This document shows, in pieces, positions 1 through 4,814 of a stretch of DNA of 5,768 nt (its first letter is position 1; the number at the start of each line of letters is the position of its first letter). The position numbers and the translations under genes were made by a program. Under the pieces are notes generated by a model. It saw only the letters and a list, made by a program, of their open reading frames with translations. It was not told the origin of the DNA and made no database searches. The stretch covers positions 1 through 5,768 of the forward strand of contig CADCPV010000302.1 of NCBI GenBank assembly GCA_902803345.1, given 5' to 3'. This DNA comes from an uncultured Eubacteriales bacterium. GTDB lineage: Bacteria; Bacillota_A; Clostridia; Lachnospirales; Lachnospiraceae.

Positions 1-41
1 TATGCCCATGAATAATGACTGACCTGTAAACAGCCTGTTGC

Positions 42-70
42 TTGCCTTCCCCGCCGTACTTTGCTATAAT
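42..70 (+). promoter_or_regulatory. Promoter of the XRE regulator gene
   Basis: TTGCCT at 42-47 and TATAAT at 65-70 are separated by exactly 17 bp. TGC directly precedes the -10 box, making an extended -10. Transcription would start near 77, about 27 bases before the chosen start codon. Just upstream, 24-39 contains overlapping CTGT/ACAG half-sites that could be an operator. Confidence 0.75.
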
Positions 71-103
71 CACATCAACAGATTCTCAGGGGAGGGTACA
101 GTC

Positions 104-547
104 ATGGAACCGAGATATATTCTTCGAGATTTAAGGGAGAAAAACGGACTGACACAGGAGGCACTCGCATCGCGTCTGATGGTCACCAGGCAGGCTGTCA
201 GCCGCTGGGAGACAGGCGAAACACAGCCGAATATCGATACGCTGAAACTTCTTTCGAAAGAATATGACGTCTCGATCAACACGCTTCTCGGGTCTCCTCG
301 TCAGCTGATCTGCCAGTGCTGCGGAATGCCGCTCGCAGAAGACAGCCAGATCAGCCGTGAAGCGGACGGAAGTTTCAATGAAGATTACTGCAGATGGTGC
401 TATGCGGACAGCGTTTTTACATACGCTTCAAAGTCGGAACTGATAGATTTCTTGATCGGCCATATGCCAAACCCGGACGAGACACCGGATGAAGAGCGGC
501 GAAAACAATACGATTATTACCTGTCCATGCTGAAGCACTGGCAGTAA
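104..547 (+). CDS. XRE-family transcriptional regulator with C-terminal zinc ribbon
   Basis: This 147-aa protein is a predicted DNA-binding regulator. Residues 1-64 form a Cro/C1-type helix-turn-helix; the stretch LTQEALASRL followed by VTRQAVSRWETG is the classic XRE recognition-helix signature. Residues 70-147 match the putative zinc-ribbon domain often found behind such HTHs in Clostridia: a CQCCGMPL knuckle (C70, C72, C73), a DGSFNEDYCRWC knuckle (C96, C99), and a C-terminal helical tail ending LKHWQ. The zinc is probably structural or a sensing element. Start 104 is preferred over 38 because the ribosome binding site AGGGGAGGG (88-96) sits 7 bases before it and the promoter -10 box lies at 65-70, downstream of the earlier ATG. 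The gene is monocistronic, followed by about 500 bases without a gene. Its targets are unknown; autoregulation is plausible. Confidence 0.9.
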   Translation: MEPRYILRDLREKNGLTQEALASRLMVTRQAVSRWETGETQPNIDTLKLLSKEYDVSINTLLGSPRQLICQCCGMPLAEDSQISREADGSFNEDYCRWCYADSVFTYASKSELIDFLIGHMPNPDETPDEERRKQYDYYLSMLKHWQ

Positions 548-876
548 ATTCACAAAAAAGGAACCGCACATTTGACAAAGAAAATCCGGGCTGGAATCAT
601 ATAGATATCTGACATGTCAGGCAGCTTATTCTTTCATATGTTGGTAGTCTCTTTTCATTGAACACTCGTTTTGCGCAGTTGAAATCGATTCAACCTCTGC
701 AGCAGACACTGGTGATTTGTGTCGATCCTCTTCAGAGGACAATCCCTTATATTTTCTGGGTTTTTGCACATAGCAGTCGGTTTTTCGTTTTGTGATCCGG
801 TGGGCTTTTATGAAGGCATTATTACGTGATCAGGAGGTGACTGCAAAAACGAAACAAAACGTTTTGCGATTACCTC
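548..876. other. Intergenic stretch without a convincing gene, several palindromes
   Basis: No open frame here has a good start, ribosome binding site or recognisable protein. It contains four short palindromes: GACATGTC (610-617), GTTGAA-ATCGA-TTCAAC (678-694), TCCTCT-TC-AGAGGA (726-739) and the perfect 12-mer CAAAACGTTTTG (855-866). A TTGACA at 572-577 lacks a well-spaced -10 box; the best partner, CATATA or TATAGA near 598-605, is 20-22 bp away. I see no tRNA or obvious structured RNA. Confidence 0.5.
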
Positions 877-904
877 TTGATTTCTTCCGTCTTTGGAGTA
901 TAAT
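877..904 (+). promoter_or_regulatory. Promoter of the ATC-hydrolase/HMA/ZIP operon
   Basis: TTGATT (877-882) and a perfect TATAAT (899-904) are separated by 16 bp. Transcription should begin near 911, inside the palindrome at 908-923, the usual geometry for repression by a bound regulator. The leader to the first start codon at 1062 would be about 150 nt. Confidence 0.7.
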
Positions 905-907
905 GTA

Positions 908-923
908 GTTAGAGATGGCTAAC
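908..923. promoter_or_regulatory. Operator candidate 1 (GTTAG-N6-CTAAC)
   Basis: The 16-mer GTTAGAGATGGCTAAC starts 3 bases after the -10 box and covers the presumed transcription start. The same arms with the same spacing recur at 996-1011. The half-site resembles GGTTAG-type boxes of DtxR/IdeR-family metalloregulators, which fits the metal genes downstream; the regulator identity is inferred. A competing palindrome, GATGG-CTAA-CCATC, overlaps at 914-927. Confidence 0.55.
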
Positions 924-950
924 CATCGTCCTTTGGTTTGTATTTATAGA

Positions 951-987
951 AAACAGCTTCTTTCATATGGACTGCTGTTTCTTTTTT
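951..987 (+). terminator. Terminator-like hairpin in the operon leader
   Basis: AAACAGC (951-957) pairs with GCTGTTT (974-980) across a 16-nt loop, and CTTTTTT follows immediately (981-987). The stem is short (7 bp) and only moderately G+C-rich. It could be an inefficient terminator or attenuator, or the remains of the end of a lost upstream gene. Confidence 0.5.
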
Positions 988-995
988 GCCAGGCA

Positions 996-1011
996 GTTAG
1001 CCGATGCTAAC
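996..1011. promoter_or_regulatory. Operator candidate 2 (GTTAGC-CGAT-GCTAAC)
   Basis: A perfect 6-bp inverted repeat with a 4-base centre, matching the arms and spacing of the element 88 bp upstream. It lies 50 bp before the first start codon. A weak second promoter could overlap it: TTGCCA at 986-991 with TGC-TAACAC at 1005-1013, 16 bp apart, but the -10 match is poor. Confidence 0.55.
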
Positions 1012-1061
1012 ACTTATTAGAGTACTTTTCCTGACTTTATCTAATGAAGGGGAGGTATGTT

Positions 1062-1256
1062 ATGTCTGTCAGAGAAAAGTCAAAATGGCTTTTGAGCATT
1101 GGTATTGTCGGATGCCTGCTCTATGTGACCGGCGACTTCTTGTTTACTGCGACTGGCAAAGGGCAAACGGCGGCGGATAATGGCGGGCACGTTGCATTCA
1201 GCAAGGAAATGGCCGCCCGGATCGCCATGATGTATACGGAGTGTGAAAGAAAATGA
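1062..1256 (+). CDS. Small single-TM protein, possibly a deletion product
   Basis: The 64-aa product begins with a charged segment and one strongly hydrophobic helix (about residues 9-29, with GIVGCLLYVTGDFLF). A soluble tail follows that reads like an amphipathic helix (about 47-64). I do not recognise the whole protein. The N-terminus looks like the opening of a longer multi-TM membrane protein, while the tail has a different character, so an internal deletion fusing two gene ends is possible. The start at 1062 is chosen because AAGGGGAGG (1047-1055) lies 6 bases before it; the in-frame ATG at 1044 would precede that site. The stop overlaps the next start (ATGA at 1253-1256), implying translational coupling to the ATC-hydrolase-family gene. 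Function is unknown. Confidence 0.55.
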   Translation: MSVREKSKWLLSIGIVGCLLYVTGDFLFTATGKGQTAADNGGHVAFSKEMAARIAMMYTECERK

Positions 1257-1888
1257 AGTACACAGGTATGCCAAGCGGAATGTGGCTGCTTTTCCGCCGC
1301 TCGTTTCGGGAGAAGATGGTCACTGTTCTCGGATACAACGAAACGGCCGCGGCGGAGACCGAAAAGAAGGCCCTGCAGAAATACAAAGAGATCATCGCCG
1401 GTCTGCCGGAGTTTGAAAAGGCCGACCGCTTCAAAATGAACATCGTCAACTGTGCCATGCTGGCGTCCTTCTACCTGAACATGGAGAAGAGCCCGGACGT
1501 GGATCAAATGACAGAATACTACACCAAGGCCATGATGATCGGCCCCATGCGGGCCTTCTGCCGGATGGCCGGGAAAAAGAAGTTCAGTAATAAAGACATT
1601 GACGGCATGGAGGTCACGGCAGCGTTGAACGCTGCTGACCGGAATCCATATTCCTGGAACATGGAATTCCTGCCTTATCCGGACGGGAGCGGCTACGAAG
1701 CGCGCTTTTCCAAATGCGGAATCTGTACATTGATGAGAGAACTGGGCATCTCGGAAATCGTCCCCGCTATGTGTATGCTGGACTACACCATGAGCGACGC
1801 AGGCGGCACGACGGAGTTCGTGCGGCAGTACACGCTGGCCTCCGGCGGGCCGTATTGCGACTGCGGGTATAAGAAAAGGAACAAATAA
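1253..1888 (+). CDS. L-2-amino-thiazoline-4-carboxylic acid hydrolase family protein
   Basis: The 211-aa soluble protein matches the ATC-hydrolase family. The founding activity opens the thiazoline ring of L-2-amino-thiazoline-4-carboxylate on the way to L-cysteine. The C-terminal half carries the family's conserved stretch: CGIC (155-158), a conserved cysteine at 174, DYTMSDAGG (177-185) and TLASGGPYCDCGYK (194-207). The clustered cysteines (C155, C158, C174, C202, C204) suggest a metal site or catalytic thiol. N-terminal features are MPSGMW (6-11) and FEKADRFKMNIVNCAM (54-69). The start overlaps the upstream stop by ATGA, with a weak CGGAG at 1237-1241. A single base separates the stop from the HMA gene. 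Sitting in an operon with metal-handling proteins, the real substrate may be unrelated to thiazolines. Family assignment is confident, reaction is not. Confidence 0.85.
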   Translation: MKYTGMPSGMWLLFRRSFREKMVTVLGYNETAAAETEKKALQKYKEIIAGLPEFEKADRFKMNIVNCAMLASFYLNMEKSPDVDQMTEYYTKAMMIGPMRAFCRMAGKKKFSNKDIDGMEVTAALNAADRNPYSWNMEFLPYPDGSGYEARFSKCGICTLMRELGISEIVPAMCMLDYTMSDAGGTTEFVRQYTLASGGPYCDCGYKKRNK

Positions 1889-1889
1889 C

Positions 1890-2141
1890 ATGATCAAAAT
1901 GACATTGAAAATAGAAGGTATGATGTGCTCCATGTGCGAGGCGCATATCTGCGACACGATCCGAAAGGCCGTCCCTTCTGCGAAAAAGGTGGCTGCCTCC
2001 CGGAGCAAACGAGAGGCGTCTTTTCTGACGGAAGATACGGTGGACGCAGATCTGCTGAAAGCGGCTATCGCAGCGACGGGCTATATCTGCCTGGGTGTGG
2101 AGGCAGCCCCCTATGAGAAGAGGGGACTGTTCGGAAGATAA
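1890..2141 (+). CDS. Heavy-metal-associated (HMA) domain protein
   Basis: The 83-aa product is a stand-alone HMA domain, the small ferredoxin-like fold that carries soft metal ions such as Cu(I) or Zn(II) as a cytosolic chaperone. The binding motif GMMCSMC (residues 10-16) is the standard GMxCxxC; a further cysteine follows at 21. The core (about 2-72) fits the family length, ending with the typical second strand and helix (VDADLLKAAIAATGY). The basic, aromatic tail (about 73-83, EAAPYEKRGLFGR) goes beyond the usual domain. AAAAGGA (1874-1880) is 9 bases before the start. The stop shares one base with the ZIP start (TAATG at 2139-2143). This suggests metal hand-off between chaperone and transporter, though the metal cannot be told from sequence. 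Confidence 0.85.
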   Translation: MIKMTLKIEGMMCSMCEAHICDTIRKAVPSAKKVAASRSKREASFLTEDTVDADLLKAAIAATGYICLGVEAAPYEKRGLFGR

Positions 2142-2623
2142 TGAAAACGGTTATCACGGGGCTTCTGATCCCCTTTATCGGCACCTCAGCCGGAGCCGCC
2201 TGCGTGTTCTTTTTGAAAAAGGACCTGAAGCGCAGCGTGCAGCGGGCATTGACCGGCTTCGCGGCAGGCGTCATGGTGGCAGCGTCTATCTGGAGCCTCA
2301 TCGTCCCGGCTATTGAACAGTCGAACGCCATGGGGAAACTTGCTTTTCTTCCGACATTCATCGGCTTTTGGCTTGGTATCCTTTTTCTGCTGCTGCTGGA
2401 CCATGTGATCCCGCACCTGCACAGAAGCATCGATCAGGCAGAGGGACCGAAAAGCAGGCTTTCAAGGACAGCCATGATGGTTCTTGCCGTAACGCTGCAT
2501 AATATCCCGGAAGGTATGGCAGTGGGTGTCGTCTATGCTGCTTTATTACGTTCTGATCGTTTTCGGCATATTCCTTTTCGAATGGTCGTGCCGGAAAGCA
2601 GACCGGATGCGGGCGTTATATAA
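2141..2623 (+). pseudogene. ZIP-family metal transporter, 3'-truncated
   Basis: The reading frame gives 160 aa where ZIP transporters of this type usually have about 250-270 with eight helices. Four helices are visible (about 4-24, 38-57, 68-88, 112-133). A short His-containing loop (DHVIPHLH, 87-94) follows helix 3. Helix 4 has the metal-binding signature HNIPEGMAVG (120-129; H120, N121, E124). Right after VVYA (residue 133, base about 2537) the protein stops resembling ZIP: the last 27 residues are polar, rich in Arg and Pro, and probably an out-of-frame reading of foreign DNA. Helix 5, with the second half of the binuclear site, is missing, so transport activity is unlikely. It is translationally coupled to the HMA gene. 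The break lies about 170 bases before the retron, suggesting that retron acquisition or a linked rearrangement removed the 3' half. Confidence 0.75.
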
Positions 2624-2708
2624 GGCGAGAGGTCATGGCTTCAAAATGGTTCCAGTCGATATGCGATTTATTCTTGCACATCAGACTTTCCTGTGCTACA
2701 CTTCTTGA
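2538..2708 (+). pseudogene. Possible orphan C-terminus of another membrane protein
   Basis: In the +2 frame relative to the ZIP gene, 2538-2708 reads as one hydrophobic helix (LLYYVLIVFGIFLFEW) followed by a basic tail (CRKADRMRALYKARG) and a further polar stretch to TGA at 2706-2708. Hydrophobic helix plus positive-inside tail looks like a genuine protein end, not noise, and it begins where ZIP similarity stops. No start codon or ribosome binding site of its own is convincing. I cannot name the family. The last codons overlap the retron promoter. Confidence 0.3.
2674..2702 (+). promoter_or_regulatory. Retron promoter
   Basis: TTGCAC (2674-2679) and TACACT (2697-2702) are separated by exactly 17 bp, with TGC directly before the -10 box (extended -10). 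The expected start, 7-8 bases after the -10 box, is 2709-2710, coinciding with the first base of the retron a1 repeat at 2710. Confidence 0.6.
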
Positions 2709-2709
2709 A

Positions 2710-2717
2710 AGACACCA
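2710..2717 (+). repeat. Retron a1 arm
   Basis: AGACACCA, the 5' arm of the inverted repeat closing the retron RNA; its complement lies at 2882-2889. The final A is also the first base of AGC (2717-2719), as in Ec86. Flanking bases do not extend the pairing. Confidence 0.8.
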
Positions 2718-2881
2718 GCAAAACCGGAGGATGAAAGATGCTTTCGGACCGACTCCGAGTCGGAGCCGGGACTGCAGAATACGGGCGGAACGCATGCGCG
2801 TTCATCAAAAGCTCCGCTGTAGAATTCCGCACACTTCATGTGCAAAACTACAGCTTCGCTGATTTTTGATATGCACAAAAG

Positions 2882-2889
2882 TGGTGTCT
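2882..2889 (+). repeat. Retron a2 arm
   Basis: TGGTGTCT, the exact reverse complement of a1 at 2710-2717. Reverse transcription would start just 5' of this arm, primed from the 2'-OH of G2718, and run into the msd hairpin. Confidence 0.8.
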
Positions 2890-2917
2890 GAATATGTAAG
2901 AAGGGAGGATGGCTGTT

Positions 2918-4669
2918 ATGATTGTTTATCATGAGCTTTCCTCCCTTTGTGCTGATCTGAAGCTCAGCCCGCGCACCCTGTATGCAGTCAGTAATTCCAT
3001 GGAGAAACATTACCATACGGTAAAGATTCCAAAGAAGAGCGGCGGATTCCGGAAACTGACGGTGCCGGACGAACTGCTGAAAATGATCCAGCGAAGGATC
3101 GCGGATGTATTGCTTCTGCCGCTGCCGGTGTCGCATGCCGCGAGCGCCTACCTTCCGGGGCGGGGGATTAAACGGAACGCCGCTCCGCACGCCGGAAAAC
3201 CGGTGCTTCTGAAAATGGATATTTATCACTTCTTTGACAGTATGCTTTTCAGGGATGTGAAAGACAGGGCTTTTCCGGCAGAAATATACAGCGAACCGCT
3301 CAGGGTCTTGCTTGCGACGCTCTGTTACGGAATGAATGAGCTTCCGCAGGGCGCACCGAGTTCGCCTGCCATCAGCAACCTGATTCTGTATCGTTTTGAC
3401 GAAAAGCTGATCAAAATCTGCAGGGAGCGCGGCATTTACTATACCAGGTACTGTGACGACCTGTGCTTTTCCGGAGATTTCGACGCAGAAGAGATGAAGA
3501 GAGAAGTGACGGCGCTTCTGATTGAAGAAGGATTTTTCCCGAACCGCAGGAAAACAGCCGTGCTGAAGAAAGGAATGCGTCAGCGTGTCACAGGTCTTGT
3601 CGTGAACGAACGCGTGGCTGTTCCTTCGGATTATCGCAGAAAGATACGGCAGGATCTTTACTATATCGGGAAGTACGGACTGGCTTCCCATATGGAGCGC
3701 ACGAATGCGGAAGGGACGGAGCTTTCTTACCTCCGGCGGCTTTTAGGCCGCATCTGTTACTGTCTGCAGATCAATCCGGAAGACAGGGAAATGCAGGGGG
3801 GAAAGGAAACTGTTGGCAGGTTGATCATGGAACGAAATGCGTCATTGAAGTCGTCGGAGAGTGAACAGCAGAGAGAAGTCAGAGAACGCGAATCCGGCAA
3901 AGAGGACGGAAATACAGAAACGGTACCTGCAGAGCCAGACAAAGATCTGAGAAATAGTCCGAAAAAGAAATTCCAAACAATAGTGATAAAGAAAAAAGAG
4001 TCCTTCGGCGAAGCAGTCAGCGTCGCGGAGATGAGAAGACGCGATGCGGCGACGATAGCCGCAGGTACCCCCGGAAGAGAACTGATGTACCGTGCGGCGG
4101 AGGGCATATACCGTGCATTCAGCGGCTGGTGCAGCGGAACCGTGATCCTCGCGGGCTCCGGCAACAACGGGGGCGACGGATTCGCGCTGGCATGCATTCT
4201 GCAAAAGAAAAACATTTTCTGCAGCGTGATCGCCCTGTCAGAGCGCAGGACACCGGACAGCGCATATTACGAGGAACAGGCGAAGGCGCTCGGCGTCCCG
4301 GTTTACAGTCTGCCGAAGGAAGAAGAGCCGGGGAAAAAGAAAAAGGGTCACGCATTGCCTTTGGGATTGGCGCGGATGATTACCGGTGCGCCGGTCATTG
4401 CGGACTGCCTGCTTGGAACCGGTTTTGCGGGTGAAGTGCGGGAGCCTTACCGTTCCGCGATCCTGCTGATCAACCGGGCGCACGCGCACGGAACGGCAGT
4501 GGTGTCGGCAGATATCAACAGCGGTATGAACGGCGATACCGGGACAGGAGAGCACATTGTGCACTCAGACCTGACGGTTACGATCGGACTGATGAAAGAG
4601 GGTCTCTTAAAGGAAGGAGCCGGGCAGTACTTTGAGAGCCTTGCACTGGTCAGGATCGGAATCGACTGA
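2918..4669 (+). CDS. Retron reverse transcriptase fused to a YjeF_N (NAD(P)HX epimerase-like) domain
   Basis: The 583-aa protein should copy the msd of the adjacent RNA into branched multicopy DNA and carry its own effector. Retron RT, about 1-287: template-contact region KKSGGFRKL (39-47), retron hallmark NAxxH as NAAPH (87-91), motif A LKMDIYHFFD with D101, QGAPSSP (144-150), catalytic YCDD (178-181; YADD is usual), and hallmark VTG (224-226). A charged linker rich in Glu, Lys, Arg and Ser spans about 288-360. YjeF_N, about 365-583: GSGNNGGDGF (413-422), ADCLLGTG with D496, and ADINSGMNGDTG with D532. That fold epimerises damaged NAD(P)HX. Key residues are kept and no dehydratase half is present. 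Start 2918 is 9 bases after GGAGG (2904-2908); ATG 2909 abuts it. No separate effector gene is nearby, so YjeF_N is the likely effector; anti-phage defence is inferred. Confidence 0.9.
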   Translation: MIVYHELSSLCADLKLSPRTLYAVSNSMEKHYHTVKIPKKSGGFRKLTVPDELLKMIQRRIADVLLLPLPVSHAASAYLPGRGIKRNAAPHAGKPVLLKMDIYHFFDSMLFRDVKDRAFPAEIYSEPLRVLLATLCYGMNELPQGAPSSPAISNLILYRFDEKLIKICRERGIYYTRYCDDLCFSGDFDAEEMKREVTALLIEEGFFPNRRKTAVLKKGMRQRVTGLVVNERVAVPSDYRRKIRQDLYYIGKYGLASHMERTNAEGTELSYLRRLLGRICYCLQINPEDREMQGGKETVGRLIMERNASLKSSESEQQREVRERESGKEDGNTETVPAEPDKDLRNSPKKKFQTIVIKKKESFGEAVSVAEMRRRDAATIAAGTPGRELMYRAAEGIYRAFSGWCSGTVILAGSGNNGGDGFALACILQKKNIFCSVIALSERRTPDSAYYEEQAKALGVPVYSLPKEEEPGKKKKGHALPLGLARMITGAPVIADCLLGTGFAGEVREPYRSAILLINRAHAHGTAVVSADINSGMNGDTGTGEHIVHSDLTVTIGLMKEGLLKEGAGQYFESLALVRIGID

Positions 4670-4736
4670 AGAAACCGCCCCTATAACAAATAAACACTCC
4701 CGTTCAGCAGAAGAGGATCCTATCTGGTCATAAAAA

Positions 4737-4753
4737 TCCCGGTTTTTTCGGGA
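4737..4753. terminator. Weak hairpin after the retron gene
   Basis: TCCCG (4737-4741) pairs with CGGGA (4749-4753) around GTTTTTT. On the + strand the T-rich sequence follows only after a gap (GTGGTTTTCATTTT). On the - strand a TTTTTA run follows directly, so as a terminator it reads better leftward, where no gene is seen. It may still end retron transcription. Confidence 0.35.
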
Positions 4754-4759
4754 AGGTGG

Positions 4760-4788
4760 TTTTCATTTTAATATTTCTGTGTTATGAT
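4760..4788 (+). promoter_or_regulatory. Possible promoter of the PilB/GspE-like gene
   Basis: TTTTCA (4760-4765) and TATGAT (4783-4788) are 17 bp apart. The -35 match is moderate. Transcription would begin near 4795, inside the hairpin that follows. A second TATAAT at 4812-4817 has no matching -35 box. Confidence 0.4.
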
Positions 4789-4814
4789 AAGGGCGGCGGA
4801 TCAGCCGCTCTTAT
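4787..4814 (+). other. 11-bp hairpin in the PilB/GspE leader or retron 3' end
   Basis: ATAAGGGCGGC (4787-4797) pairs with GCCGCTCTTAT (4804-4814) with one G-U pair and the loop GGATCA. The flank AATTTGTT is only moderately T-rich. It could be the true terminator of the retron transcript, or a leader element of the next gene. Further down, CCGGT-AAGA-ACCGG (4848-4861) is a small second hairpin. Confidence 0.45.

Larger units (their letters stand above)
2710..2889 (+). ncRNA. Retron msr-msd non-coding RNA
   Basis: This 180-nt RNA would be the template and primer for RT-DNA. Arms a1 (AGACACCA, 2710-2717) and a2 (TGGTGTCT, 2882-2889) are perfect 8-bp complements. AGC at 2717-2719 follows a1 as in known retrons such as Ec86, making G2718 the presumed 2'-branching guanosine. 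The msr part has hairpins GAAAG-ATG-CTTTC (2733-2745) and CCGACT-CCG-AGTCGG (2749-2763), possibly enclosed by CCGG (2724-2727) and CCGG (2766-2769). GAACGC-ATGC-GCGTTC (2788-2803) follows. The msd candidate is a long interrupted hairpin: ATCAAA/TTTGAT (2804-2809, 2865-2870), AGC/GCT (2810-2812, 2858-2860), GCTGTAG/CTACAGC (2816-2822, 2848-2854) and GCACA/TGTGC (2829-2833, 2839-2843). The retron RT starts 28 bases downstream. Structures were paired by eye. Confidence 0.85.

Noticed and set aside
38..103. Upstream start adding 22 residues to the XRE regulator
   Set aside because: The promoter -10 box lies inside this extension and a strong ribosome binding site precedes the ATG at 104.
810..908. 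31-codon open frame starting ATG at 810
   Set aside because: It has no ribosome binding site or recognisable content, and it runs across the operon promoter.
908..1011. Operator pair as a CRISPR-like or mobile-element repeat
   Set aside because: Only two 16-bp copies with a diverged centre and unequal surroundings; there is no array and no transposase.
1121..2008. Long open frame of 295 codons on the - strand
   Set aside because: It is antisense to the ATC-hydrolase and HMA genes, has a low-complexity His/Arg/Val-rich translation without a recognisable domain, and lacks a ribosome binding site.
2696..3691. Open frame of 331 codons on the - strand
   Set aside because: It is antisense to the retron RNA and RT, has no recognisable motifs, and the sense strand has decisive RT motifs.
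2918..3780. Group II intron maturase or diversity-generating RT
   Set aside because: There is no maturase X or endonuclease domain, no intron RNA and no template/variable repeat pair. NAxxH, VTG and the a1/a2 RNA identify a retron.
4129..4564. Open frames in other phases across the YjeF_N region, both strands
   Set aside because: Arg/Cys/Pro-rich translations typical of G+C-rich shadow frames, while the fused frame has clear YjeF_N motifs.
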